Positions 8,702-16,971 are shown, counted from the first letter of the stretch. The stretch: 37,932 bases of DNA from UBA7398 sp964632545 (GCA_964632545.1 CAZWBQ010000013.1:1-37932), one strand, 5' to 3'. Notes: generated by a model not told the origin, from the letters alone. Numbers and translations are program-made.

Positions 8702-10501
8702 CTAGTTAGCGCTACTTACTTTGGACCGTAGCTTTTCTAGTTCAACGCCCATTTCGCTCGGCAATTTTGGACCAATGGTCTTAAACCATTCATCGATTAG
8801 CGGTAATTCACTCTGCCATTCCGTAGTATCAACGTGAACTGCGGCTGCCATATCAGCAGGAGTTACATCTAAGCCATCAACATCAATAGATCCTGGGCTT
8901 GGCGCAAATCCAAGTGGCGTTTCAATTGCATCACCGCTGCCTTCAATTCTTTCAATTGCCCATTTAAGTACGCGCGAATTTTCACCATACCCTGGCCATA
9001 AAAACTTTCCACCTTCCCCGCGGCGGAACCAATTAACATAGAAAATCTTCGGCAATTTATCTGGTGTGCTTTTCTTTCCGATACCAACCCAATGCTTTAA
9101 ATAATCGCCAACGTGGTAACCAATGAATGGCAACATTGCAAATGGATCGCGACGCACTACGCCAACTTGACCGGTTGCAGCTGCAGTTGTTTCAGAAGAC
9201 AAAGTTGCGCCCATGAATACACCATGGTTCCAATCGCGAGATTGCACAATTAATGGAATTGTAGTTTTACGACGACCACCAAAAAATATTGCAGAAATTG
9301 GAACACCCGTTGGGCTTTCCCATTCTGGCGCAATTATTGGACATTGCGCAGCTGGAGTACAGAAACGTGAATTCGCATGCGATGAAAGTTCACCATTCTC
9401 CGGCGTCCAGCTTTTTCGTTTCCAATCAGTTAAATGTGTTGGTGGCGTTTCTGTCATACCTTCCCACCAAATATCGCCATCATCAGTTAGCGCAACATTC
9501 GTAAAGATGGAATTACCTTTTTCAATGGTGCGCATCGCATTGGCATTCGTGCCCCAACCAGTACCTGGTGCCACGCCAAAAAATCCATACTCTGGATTTG
9601 TTGCGTACAAACGGCCATCTTCGCCAAAACGCATCCAAGCAATATCGTCGCCAAGAGTTTCTACTTTCCAACCTTTAATAGTTGGATCTAACATTGCAAG
9701 ATTAGTTTTTCCGCAAGCAGATGGAAAAGCTGCTGCTACGTAATGAGCTTTCCCAGTTGGAGGCGTTAATTTTAAAATCAACATATGTTCAGCGAGCCAA
9801 CCTTCGTCGCGACCCATTACAGATGCAATTCGAAGTGAATAACATTTTTTACCTAATAGCGCGTTTCCACCGTAACCAGAACCAAATGACCAAATAGTGC
9901 GTTCTTCAGGGAATTGCACAATGTATTTGGTTTCATTACATGGCCAAGCCACATCTTTTTCGCCAGCAGCAAGTGGTGCGCCGACTGAATGTAAAGCTTT
10001 CACAAAGTGTCGATCAGTGCCCAAGGCGTTTAAAGACTCGCTACCCATTCGCGCCATGATTCGCATTGAGACAACAACGTAAGCGCTGTCGGTAATTTGA
10101 ACGCCAAACATTGGATGCTGGGAATTAATTGGTCCCATGCAAAATGGAATTACATACATGGTTCGGCCGCGCATTGAACCTCGATATAAATCGCGCATAA
10201 TATTTTTCATGGCGATTGGGTCCATCCAATTATTTGTTGGACCAGCATCTGATTCATCTAATGAACATATATAAGTTCGATCTTCAACTCGAGCAACATC
10301 TGTTGGATCTGATGCACACCAAAAAGAATTAGGTTTTTTCTTTAACGGGGTTAAAGTTCCTGCAGTTACTAATTCGCTAGTAATTCTTTCCCATTCAGCA
10401 TCAGAGCCATCACATACATATATTTGATCTGGTTGAGTCAGCTCTGCAACTTCTGAAATCCATGCAGAGAGACCGACGTGCTTAATATCTTGGATCTTCA
10501 T
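8702..10501 (-). CDS. pckG: Phosphoenolpyruvate carboxykinase (GTP)
   Basis: The enzyme interconverts oxaloacetate + GTP with phosphoenolpyruvate + CO2 + GDP, linking the TCA cycle to gluconeogenesis or anaplerosis. The 599-residue length is that of the GTP-dependent family. Visible motifs are the kinase-1 P-loop FPSACGKTN (about residues 259-267, with the active-site Cys263), the metal-binding pair in LGDDIAWMRF (D286-D287), RGSMRGRTMYVIPFCMGP for substrate binding, and NWFRRGEGGKFLWPGYGEN near the C-terminus. The ATG at 10501 follows a strong Shine-Dalgarno (GGGGAGGATCA). It is divergent from the amino-acid ABC operon and upstream of leuS. Confidence 0.97.
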   Translation of the reverse strand: MKIQDIKHVGLSAWISEVAELTQPDQIYVCDGSDAEWERITSELVTAGTLTPLKKKPNSFWCASDPTDVARVEDRTYICSLDESDAGPTNNWMDPIAMKNIMRDLYRGSMRGRTMYVIPFCMGPINSQHPMFGVQITDSAYVVVSMRIMARMGSESLNALGTDRHFVKALHSVGAPLAAGEKDVAWPCNETKYIVQFPEERTIWSFGSGYGGNALLGKKCYSLRIASVMGRDEGWLAEHMLILKLTPPTGKAHYVAAAFPSACGKTNLAMLDPTIKGWKVETLGDDIAWMRFGEDGRLYATNPEYGFFGVAPGTGWGTNANAMRTIEKGNSIFTNVALTDDGDIWWEGMTETPPTHLTDWKRKSWTPENGELSSHANSRFCTPAAQCPIIAPEWESPTGVPISAIFFGGRRKTTIPLIVQSRDWNHGVFMGATLSSETTAAATGQVGVVRRDPFAMLPFIGYHVGDYLKHWVGIGKKSTPDKLPKIFYVNWFRRGEGGKFLWPGYGENSRVLKWAIERIEGSGDAIETPLGFAPSPGSIDVDGLDVTPADMAAAVHVDTTEWQSELPLIDEWFKTIGPKLPSEMGVELEKLRSKVSSAN

Positions 10502-10609
10502 TGATCCTCCCCGGTAGGTAACGGAAGGGTAATACTCCAGGATTACAACTTCGCCCTTTTAAGTGTTCACTCGGTCACAAGTTGCAGATATCGCATCAAA
10601 TCGGGCTCC

Positions 10610-10638
10610 TTGCGGTAGCGCGCCTCACAAATTAGGCT
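10610..10638 (+). promoter_or_regulatory. Predicted promoter for the amino-acid ABC operon
   Basis: TTGCGG (10610-10615) and TAGGCT (10633-10638) are spaced by exactly 17 nt. This matches an actinobacterial housekeeping-type TTGNNN / TANNNT promoter. The predicted transcript would begin near 10645, about 36 nt before the ATG at 10681. No other gene lies in the 179-nt divergent spacer. Confidence 0.5.
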
Positions 10639-10680
10639 CGTCCAATCTATTAATCATCTATTACTCATATGGGGGTTCTA

Positions 10681-11529
10681 ATGAATAAAAAGAAAATATC
10701 AATTCTTGCACTTATTGCGATTTCAGCAATGGTTCTCACTGGCTGCGCAAAATCCGACTCTTCTAGCAAAACTGCTACCGCTTCATGCGCAAAAGCAGAT
10801 TTACAAACTTTAACTGCCGGAAAATTAACTATTGCAACTGGCCAACCTGCATATTATCCATGGGTAATAGATGACAAGCCAGAAAGCGGTAATGGATTTG
10901 AGGCAGCCGTTGCCTACGCAGTTGCTAAGCAACTCGGTTACACAAACGAAGAAGTTGTCTGGGTTCGGACCACTTTCGATGGCGCAGTTGCACCTGGCGC
11001 GAAAACTTTTGATTTCAACTTGCAACAATTTTCAATCACTGACGAACGCAAAGCTGCAGTTGATTTCTCATCACCGTACTACACCGCACCTCAAGCAATT
11101 GTCTCTTTTGCAGGTAGCAAAATTGAAGGTAAAACATCGTTTGCAGATTTAAAGGGTGCAAAGTTAGGTGCCGCTGTTGGCACAACTTCACTTGATGCAA
11201 TCTCTAACCAGATCGGTGGCAAACCGCAAGTATTTAATGACAATGCTGCTGCGGTCTCTGCGCTAAAAAATAAGCAAATTGATGGTTTAGTTGTCGATTT
11301 GCCTACTGCTTTCTATCTATCTGGCGTTGAAATTCCAAAGGGAATAATTGTTGGCCAATTACCATCCAGCGGTACTGGCGATCAATTTGGTCTTTTGCTT
11401 GCAAAGGACAGTCCATTAACTACATGCGTATCTAGCGCTGTTGATGCAATCACCGCTGATGGAACGCTCGATGCGATTACCACTCAATGGTTATCGACAG
11501 AAGCTGGCGCACCTGTAATCAAAGAATAG
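10681..11529 (+). CDS. Polar amino-acid ABC transporter substrate-binding lipoprotein
   Basis: This is a family 3 solute-binding protein that captures a small polar amino acid or related amine outside the membrane. From ATG 10681 (after GGGGG) the product is 282 residues. It has a lipoprotein signal peptide (MNKKKISILALIAISAMVL) ending in the lipobox LTGC, with lipidated Cys22. The SBP_bac_3 core is visible: GFEAAVAYAVAKQLGY, DFNLQQFSITDERKAAVDFS, and LGAAVGTTSLDAI. An ATG at 10669 is also in frame but would lengthen the region before the signal. It is the first gene of a binding protein-permease-ATPase operon. The exact ligand cannot be read from the sequence; the neighbouring AKR and RidA genes hint at an amine-containing catabolic substrate. 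Confidence 0.9.
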   Translation: MNKKKISILALIAISAMVLTGCAKSDSSSKTATASCAKADLQTLTAGKLTIATGQPAYYPWVIDDKPESGNGFEAAVAYAVAKQLGYTNEEVVWVRTTFDGAVAPGAKTFDFNLQQFSITDERKAAVDFSSPYYTAPQAIVSFAGSKIEGKTSFADLKGAKLGAAVGTTSLDAISNQIGGKPQVFNDNAAAVSALKNKQIDGLVVDLPTAFYLSGVEIPKGIIVGQLPSSGTGDQFGLLLAKDSPLTTCVSSAVDAITADGTLDAITTQWLSTEAGAPVIKE

Positions 11530-11555
11530 TTACGAGTTAAGGTAGTTTGGCGACC

Positions 11556-12416
11556 ATGTCTGCAAATAGTTCATGGTCGCCAAGCTCTCGTGAATTAGAG
11601 CGCCGCGCTACTAGAGATCGAATATCTAAGCGTCAATTTTTAATTGCCGCTATATCTTCAATCATCGTGATCGGCACATTACTAAGTGCAACAATTACTT
11701 CTCCTGGTTGGGAAGTTGTAAAGAAAACTTTCTTTGATATCAATTATGGCAAGGAAGTACTACCAACAGTCATTCAAGGTCTCTGGTTAAATTTAAAATT
11801 AACTGTTATTGGTTCAATCTGTATTGGCGCTATTGCGCTCACTTTGGCAATTTTAAGAACTACAAAATCAGCTGCGCTGACTCCATTTAGATTTTTAGCT
11901 GCCGCATACACAGACATTTTTCGGGGCGTGCCACTCCTATTAGTTATTTTGCTAGTTGGCTTTGGTGTTCCTGCGTTGCAATTGAAAGCGATAACTAGCA
12001 ACGTAACAATTCTTGGTTCAATCGCAGTCATATTGACTTATTCTGCCTACGTTTCCGAAGTTATCCGTAGTGGAATTCTTTCAATCCATCCAAGCCAAAA
12101 AGCAGCAGCCAGATCGCTCGGCTTATCTAGCGCTCAGACCATGCGATATGTAGTTCTGCCGCAAGCGCTGCGCCGAGTTATCCCGCCATTATTAAATGAT
12201 TTTGTATCCCTGCTCAAAGACACCGGCCTAGTTTCAATTCTGGGCGTAATAGATGCAATTCGCGCAGCACAGATTAATAGCAGCAGAACTTTCAATTACA
12301 CACCATATGTTGTAGCAGCAATTCTATTTCTATTAATTACGATTCCGCTTACGCGATATACCGACAAAACTATTCGCGGCACTTACTCTAGGCAGAATGC
12401 GGAAGGCGCAATCTGA
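11556..12416 (+). CDS. Polar amino-acid ABC transporter permease (HisM/GlnP type)
   Basis: This is the membrane channel subunit of the polar amino-acid importer. A cytosolic basic N-terminus is followed by about five membrane segments (FLIAAISSIIVIGTLLSATI; LWLNLKLTVIGSICIGAIAL; and more). The EAA-type ATPase-contact loop is clear: SGILSIHPSQKAAARSLGLS, then MRYVVLPQALRRVIPPLLND. The ATG at 11556 is chosen here; a TTG at 11547 is in frame and lies 4 nt after AAGG, so either start is possible. The stop overlaps the next ATG by one base (TGATG). The N-terminal cytosolic extension (about 30 residues) is somewhat longer than in E. coli homologues. Confidence 0.92.
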   Translation: MSANSSWSPSSRELERRATRDRISKRQFLIAAISSIIVIGTLLSATITSPGWEVVKKTFFDINYGKEVLPTVIQGLWLNLKLTVIGSICIGAIALTLAILRTTKSAALTPFRFLAAAYTDIFRGVPLLLVILLVGFGVPALQLKAITSNVTILGSIAVILTYSAYVSEVIRSGILSIHPSQKAAARSLGLSSAQTMRYVVLPQALRRVIPPLLNDFVSLLKDTGLVSILGVIDAIRAAQINSSRTFNYTPYVVAAILFLLITIPLTRYTDKTIRGTYSRQNAEGAI

Positions 12417-13162
12417 TGAAACCAGTTCTAGAGATTCAGAATCTGCGTAAAGCATTTGGCGCTGAAGTTGTAATAAACGATTTATCTTTGGAAGTTCCAG
12501 TTCATACTGCAACCGTTCTAATTGGCGCATCAGGATCAGGAAAGTCCACGCTTTTGCGATGTATTAATCTTTTGGAAACTATTGATGATGGCGCCATTTT
12601 TCTAGATGGAAATGAGATTTCGGACCCAGAGATTGATCCAGATGAAATTCGGCGAAAACTCGGAATGGTTTTTCAATCTTTTAATCTATTTCCGCATATG
12701 ACCGTTCGCGAAAATATTGCGTTATCCCCGATAAAAGTGCATAAAAAATCCAAGGAAGAAGCGATTGAAATTTCAAATCAACTTTTAAAGCGTTTTGATT
12801 TATTGGATAAAGCTGAGCAATACCCGGATCGACTAAGTGGTGGCCAACAACAACGGGTTGCCATTATCCGTTCGCTCGCAGTTAATCCGCGGTTATTGTT
12901 ATTGGACGAAGTAACTTCAGCGCTCGATCCAGTATTAGTAAATGAAGTCTTAAGTATTGTGCGTGATTTAAAGAGCGATGGCATGACTATGGTTTTAGCC
13001 ACTCATGAGATGGGTTTTGCCACGCAAGTAGCAGATCAAGTCTGTTACTTGGAATCTGGCACAATTATTGAACGTGGCACACCTAAGGAAGTTATTGGAA
13101 ATCCAAGTAATCCCAAGACTAAAGATTTTATTAATCGAGTTCATCAAGCTGGACGGCTTTAA
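12416..13162 (+). CDS. Polar amino-acid ABC transporter ATPase (GlnQ/HisP type)
   Basis: This ATPase drives the importer encoded by the two upstream genes. The 248-residue protein has Walker A GASGSGKST (about residues 37-45), the Q-loop FQSFNLFPHMTVREN, the signature LSGGQQQRVAI, Walker B LLLLDEVTSALDP, and the H-loop ATHEMGFA. This is the pattern and length of the polar amino-acid family. The D-loop reads EVTSALDP, as in many GlnQ homologues. The start is ATG in a one-base overlap with the permease stop. After a 15-nt gap the AKR-RidA gene follows on the same strand, so all five plus-strand genes (10681-15663) may form one transcript. Confidence 0.95.
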   Translation: MKPVLEIQNLRKAFGAEVVINDLSLEVPVHTATVLIGASGSGKSTLLRCINLLETIDDGAIFLDGNEISDPEIDPDEIRRKLGMVFQSFNLFPHMTVRENIALSPIKVHKKSKEEAIEISNQLLKRFDLLDKAEQYPDRLSGGQQQRVAIIRSLAVNPRLLLLDEVTSALDPVLVNEVLSIVRDLKSDGMTMVLATHEMGFATQVADQVCYLESGTIIERGTPKEVIGNPSNPKTKDFINRVHQAGRL

Positions 13163-13177
13163 GGTACTCTCCCCAAT

Positions 13178-14626
13178 ATGACCATTGAAAAATATAAACT
13201 TGCACCCGGTTTAGAAATTTCACGGGCAGTTACAGGTTTATGGCAAATCGCCGACATGGAAAAGAATGGAAATACGCTAGACCCAGTTGCGACCTCAGCA
13301 TTTATGGCCCCTTATGCAGATGCTGGTTTAAATACTTTTGATATGGCAGATCATTACGGTTCTGCCGAAATTATCGCTGGTTATTTTAAAAAGAATAACT
13401 CGAGTGGTAAGTCAGCCACGATGTTAACGAAGTGGGTACCTAAGCCAGGTCCAGTTACCCGCGAGCAAGTTCGTGCTGCAATTAAAGAACGCTGTGATCG
13501 CTTACAAACTGACAAAATTGAATTACTGCAATATCACGCATGGAACTTTGCAAATCCATATTGGTTAGATGCCTTAATTTATTTACAGGAATTAAAAACT
13601 GAAGGTTTGATTGGAGCCATTGGAACTACAAACTTTGATACTGCTCATCTCCGTATTGCTAAATCAAGCGGTATTAATTTGATCTCTAATCAGATTTCCT
13701 ATTCTTTAATAGATCAACGCGGTGGCGGCAAGATGGCGAATTATTGCGCCGAGAATGGAATTGCTATTTTGGCTTATGGGACTTTGTGTGGCGGCTTTCT
13801 TTCCAGCAAATGGTTAGGAAAGGCTGAACCAACTCCCGATGGATTGACTAACTGGTCCTTAATGAAATATAAGAGGTTTATCGATTCGGCTGGCGGTTGG
13901 GCTAAATTCCAAAACGTGTTACAAGCTCTAGACAGCGTAAGTAAATCAACTGGTAAATCAATCTCAACAATCGCAAGTAAATACCAACTTGGACAAAAAG
14001 CTGTTGGTGCCGTAATTATCGGAGCACGACTCGGCGAAAACGCACATATTAGCGATGCCGCATCGCTATTTGCGTTCGAATTATCTGACTCCCAACGAAC
14101 CGAAATTGCAACAGCGCTGGCTGAGCTATTACCGATCCCTGGTGATTGTGGCGATGAATATCGAAAACCACCTTACCTAACTGCTTCTGGCGATTTAAGT
14201 CATCATTTAGATGATTTTCCACCAGTTTATAAATCAATTGAATCTGCTGGAAAAACTCGAATTGATTCTGGCACAACTTGGGAAGTATTAGCTGGATATT
14301 CGCGCGCCATAAAAATTGGAGATCGTGTTTTAGTATCTGGCACAACTGCAACTCATGGAACTCTAGCAATCGGCATAAATGACCCAATTGCACAAACCCA
14401 TTTTGTAATTGACAAAATCGAGGCATCCCTAGAATCTCTAGGATCAAAATTGAGTGATGTAGTGCGTTCTCGAATCTATATAAGTGAAATGAATAACTGG
14501 GAAGCTATCTCCAGAGTTCACGGTGAAAGATTCGCCGATATAAGACCCGCTAATACAATGATTGAAGCAAAGTTAATCGGTTCAGAATACTTAGTAGAGA
14601 TTGAAGTAGAGGCAGTCATTCAATGA
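13178..14626 (+). CDS. Aldo/keto reductase fused to a C-terminal RidA-like domain
   Basis: Residues 1 to about 330 form an AKR-fold NAD(P)H-dependent oxidoreductase. The catalytic tetrad is visible as Asp55, Tyr60 (FDMADHYGSAE), Lys85 (MLTKWVP) and His120 (LLQYHAWNF). A linker (about residues 318-351) leads to a RidA/YjgF-type domain (about 352-482: AIKIGDRVLVSGTT; VVRSRIYISEMNNWE; RPANTMIEAKLIGSEYLVEI). RidA proteins hydrolyse reactive enamines/imines. The position that is usually Arg in xRLIxPEMLVEIEA reads Lys465, so deaminase activity is uncertain. The fusion suggests a reductase that makes or meets an imine or carbonyl intermediate. It overlaps the next AKR by 4 nt (ATGA). Substrate unknown. 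Confidence 0.88.
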   Translation: MTIEKYKLAPGLEISRAVTGLWQIADMEKNGNTLDPVATSAFMAPYADAGLNTFDMADHYGSAEIIAGYFKKNNSSGKSATMLTKWVPKPGPVTREQVRAAIKERCDRLQTDKIELLQYHAWNFANPYWLDALIYLQELKTEGLIGAIGTTNFDTAHLRIAKSSGINLISNQISYSLIDQRGGGKMANYCAENGIAILAYGTLCGGFLSSKWLGKAEPTPDGLTNWSLMKYKRFIDSAGGWAKFQNVLQALDSVSKSTGKSISTIASKYQLGQKAVGAVIIGARLGENAHISDAASLFAFELSDSQRTEIATALAELLPIPGDCGDEYRKPPYLTASGDLSHHLDDFPPVYKSIESAGKTRIDSGTTWEVLAGYSRAIKIGDRVLVSGTTATHGTLAIGINDPIAQTHFVIDKIEASLESLGSKLSDVVRSRIYISEMNNWEAISRVHGERFADIRPANTMIEAKLIGSEYLVEIEVEAVIQ

Positions 14627-15663
14627 TTAAACGTGAACTTGTTTCAGGCTATCAAATTGCTCCAGTAATTAAAGGTGGTTGGCAATTAAGTTCTGGGCAC
14701 TCGTTAAACCGAAAAATAGAAGACGAACAAGCAGTAGCCGATACCATCGCATTTATAGAATCTGGCATCACAACTTTAGACTTTGGTGATATTTACACTG
14801 GAGTAGAAGAGTTAATTGGTAAAGCGTTATCCGAATTAACTAAGAAAAAGGGATCTAGCGCACGGAACGATATCCAGCTCCATACTAAATATGTCCCAAA
14901 CGAGAAATTTCTAAGCGACTTTGACAGCTCTGATGTCAGCGCGATAGTTAATCGGTCACTCCAACGTTTAGGAGTGGAGCAAGTTGATATCGTGCAACTC
15001 CATTGGTGGAAATATGAAGACCGCCATTATTTAACCGCTATGGAAGAACTATTTAAATTAAAGGCTGCGGGAAAAATTAGACACGTTGGCGTTACAAATT
15101 TCGATGTGGAGCGTCTTAAGGAGATGGTTTCAGCCGGATTCACGCCGGCGAGCCATCAAATTCAATACTCGATTTTAGATCGCCGAGCCGAAGCTGGTAT
15201 GGCCCAGTTTTGCATTGAAAATGGAATTGGAATTCTCTGCTACGGAACTGTTGCAGGTGGATTCTTTTCTGAGAAATTCTTAAATAAACCAGAGCCAAAA
15301 GCTGTAGAAACCCGATCTAATATTAAATACCAATTAATAATTGACGAATTCGGCGGTTGGGATTTGTTCCAAGAACTTCTAAACGTATTAAACAAAATTG
15401 CAATTTCACATCAAGCCGATATCGGCACTATTGCATCTGCTTGGGTACTTAATCGCCCAGCAGTTAAAGCAGTAATTGTTGGAGCTCGCAACATCTCACA
15501 CATGGACTCAAATCTAAAAATTCCTAAAATAAAATTCACTGATGTAGAGCTATCTGAAATCAATGAGGTATTGAAAAAATCTAAAGGACCGAATGGACCG
15601 GTTTATCATTTGGAAAGATACTTTGATAAGCATCGCAACATCATGCACACCAACAATAATTAA
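14623..15663 (+). CDS. Aldo/keto reductase
   Basis: This is a stand-alone 346-residue AKR-fold oxidoreductase. The tetrad residues are Asp53, Tyr58 (LDFGDIYTGVEELIG), Lys89 (QLHTKYVPN) and His127 (VQLHWWKYEDRHY). The barrel's later cofactor-binding strand reads VKAVIVGARNISH. It shares layout and several phrases with the AKR half of the upstream gene (HVGVTNFD versus AIGTTNFD; QIQYSILDRRAEAGMAQFC versus QISYSLIDQRGGGKMANYC), so the pair is probably an old duplication or a two-step pathway. The ATG overlaps the upstream stop, indicating coupled translation. The stop codon overlaps that of the convergent gene. Confidence 0.9.
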   Translation: MIKRELVSGYQIAPVIKGGWQLSSGHSLNRKIEDEQAVADTIAFIESGITTLDFGDIYTGVEELIGKALSELTKKKGSSARNDIQLHTKYVPNEKFLSDFDSSDVSAIVNRSLQRLGVEQVDIVQLHWWKYEDRHYLTAMEELFKLKAAGKIRHVGVTNFDVERLKEMVSAGFTPASHQIQYSILDRRAEAGMAQFCIENGIGILCYGTVAGGFFSEKFLNKPEPKAVETRSNIKYQLIIDEFGGWDLFQELLNVLNKIAISHQADIGTIASAWVLNRPAVKAVIVGARNISHMDSNLKIPKIKFTDVELSEINEVLKKSKGPNGPVYHLERYFDKHRNIMHTNNN

Positions 15664-15989
15664 GTTAAATCTCCCGAATTTAATTTAACTTTTCTAGTTC
15701 GCTCAATCCGCATTACTACCCGTTCGTCAGGATCTGGACAAACTGCAAAAGAATCTTTCTCTAGCCAATCTCCATCTGGCATCTGACGTTGTTTTGCAGG
15801 GAGCAATGGCATTACCGCTTGGATTGCATACATACAAAAATGTTTACCTTCTGGAATCCGCAACTCGGCGCTATTTGTTACTTCAAAGTAATCGCCAACT
15901 TTCATACCGCAGACAGACCGGCCCTCGATTCGGTCCACAACTACCCGAAGATCAAAGAGCTCCATATCGCTAGATGTCGCTTCGCTCAC
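15660..15989 (-). CDS. TIGR04076-family small protein
   Basis: The 109-residue protein matches my memory of the TIGR04076 family, whose function is unknown: VVVDRIEGRSVCGMKVGDYFEV, an IPEGKHFCMYAIQAVMPLL middle (the 'PEG-C-A' pattern), a Trp (DGDWLEKDSF), and the end VCPDPDERVVMRIER. Three conserved-looking cysteines (GRSVC, HFC, AVC) could bind a metal or serve a redox role; this is inference. It converges on the AKR gene with the two stop codons sharing TTAA (15660-15663). It is divergent from livH, so its promoter shares the 88-nt spacer with the liv promoter. Confidence 0.7.
   Translation of the reverse strand: MSEATSSDMELFDLRVVVDRIEGRSVCGMKVGDYFEVTNSAELRIPEGKHFCMYAIQAVMPLLPAKQRQMPDGDWLEKDSFAVCPDPDERVVMRIERTRKVKLNSGDLT
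15662..15691. terminator. AT-rich inverted repeat at the convergent AKR / TIGR04076 ends
   Basis: AAGTTAAAT (15662-15670) and ATTTAACTT (15683-15691) form a perfect 9-bp inverted repeat with a 12-nt loop. It lies across the overlapping stop codons and inside the 3' end of the minus-strand gene. It has almost no G/C, so it is a weak candidate for a two-way terminator, or alternatively a protein-binding site. Confidence 0.35.
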
Positions 15990-16007
15990 ATCATTTATCG
16001 TAAAGGA

Positions 16008-16036
16008 TTGGCTGACAGAAGCCTATTTCTTAAAGT
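16008..16036 (+). promoter_or_regulatory. Predicted livH promoter
   Basis: TTGGCT (16008-16013) and TAAAGT (16031-16036) are spaced by exactly 17 nt. This is a good TTGNNN / TANNNT promoter whose transcript would start near 16043, about 35 nt before the livH GTG. Its -10 box overlaps the palindrome at 16034-16050. Confidence 0.5.
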
Positions 16037-16050
16037 AGGTTTCACCTACT
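16034..16050. promoter_or_regulatory. Palindrome over the livH -10 / start region, possible operator
   Basis: AGTAGGT-TTC-ACCTACT is a perfect 7-bp inverted repeat with a 3-nt centre. It covers the end of the predicted -10 and the expected transcription start, which is a typical repressor position. The right arm CCTAC (16045-16049) is also complementary to GTAGG (16070-16074) in the Shine-Dalgarno region of livH. Confidence 0.5.
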
Positions 16051-16077
16051 CATTATCCAGGCGATCGAGGTAGGCAA

Positions 16078-16971
16078 GTGGCCGAGTTTGTGCAGTTGCT
16101 CTTCAACGGATTAGTTGAAGGATCAATTTTCGGAATAGCTGCGCTTGGAATTTCATTAGTTTACTCAGTACTTCATTTAGTTAATTTCGCAGCTGGTGAC
16201 TTTTTGACCCTAGGCGCATTCACAACATTCTTTTTAGTTACTTCGCAAAAAGTTCCATTTGTGCTTGCCGTCTTACTCTCGATGGTAATCGGAGTATTAA
16301 TTTCATTATTACTCGAATTTATTTTATGGCGCAAACTCCGACGCAGTGGCGCTGGAATGCTTGCGCTTTTCCTAGTCGCAACCGGAATCGCATTCATTCT
16401 CCGTCAATCAATTGCATTAACATTCGGGAGCGATAGCCGTAGATTTGATATAGACCAATTGAAAACTTATGAATTCCTCGGTGCTCAAATAGCTAGAGCC
16501 CAATTAATAGTTTTAGTTTGCGCTTCAATTGCTATTACTGGAATTGCACTCTTTATTAAGAAATCTAATATCGGTAAAGATATGCGGGCTTATTCAGATA
16601 ATGCATCGCTCGCCGCTGTTTCTGGAATAAATGTTGAACGAGTAATTATTGCCACCTGGACAATTAGCGGAGCATTCGGTGCACTTGCTGGCGTGTTTCA
16701 AGGAACGGTGCAAGGTCAATTTACAAATGGAATGGGTTTAGATCTTTTGCTCTCGATTCTGGCTGCAGTTGTGCTGGGCACAATTGGTGATGCTTATGGC
16801 GCTTTGATCGGTGGCTTTGTGCTTGGCGTTGTAATGGAACTTTCAACCTGGGATGCCCTCGCTGGTGGTATTCCATCTACATATAAACCAGTAGTTGCTT
16901 TCGCAGTTTTAGTGATCGTATTGCTCTTCAAGCCTGAAGGAATTTTTGGCGTGAAAGCGAGAAAAATTTAA
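16078..16971 (+). CDS. livH: Branched-chain amino-acid type ABC permease, LivH
   Basis: LivH is one of the two membrane subunits of a LIV-type importer. The 297-residue protein has about eight hydrophobic segments and the LivH-type N-terminus (LFNGLVEGSIFGIAALGISL, VYSVLHLVNFAAGDFLTLGA). Near the C-terminus it carries the EAA-like region DNASLAAVSGINVERVI, then GVFQGTVQGQFTNGMGLDLL. The start is GTG at 16078, preceded by GAGGTAGG, a good Shine-Dalgarno. It is the first gene of livHMGFK. LIV-type systems in bacteria transport branched-chain amino acids, urea, amides or other small molecules, and the substrate cannot be fixed here. Its stop overlaps the next ATG (TAATG). Confidence 0.93.
   Translation: MAEFVQLLFNGLVEGSIFGIAALGISLVYSVLHLVNFAAGDFLTLGAFTTFFLVTSQKVPFVLAVLLSMVIGVLISLLLEFILWRKLRRSGAGMLALFLVATGIAFILRQSIALTFGSDSRRFDIDQLKTYEFLGAQIARAQLIVLVCASIAITGIALFIKKSNIGKDMRAYSDNASLAAVSGINVERVIIATWTISGAFGALAGVFQGTVQGQFTNGMGLDLLLSILAAVVLGTIGDAYGALIGGFVLGVVMELSTWDALAGGIPSTYKPVVAFAVLVIVLLFKPEGIFGVKARKI

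Noticed and set aside
9213..9743. 176-codon plus-strand frame inside the PEP carboxykinase gene
   Set aside because: It is antisense to a complete, highly conserved enzyme; the sequence has low-complexity Ser/Pro content typical of shadow frames.
10530..10545. Imperfect inverted repeat TAATACT / AGGATTA in the PEP carboxykinase leader as an operator
   Set aside because: One mismatch in short arms and no clear promoter to pair with it; expected by chance in an AT-rich spacer.
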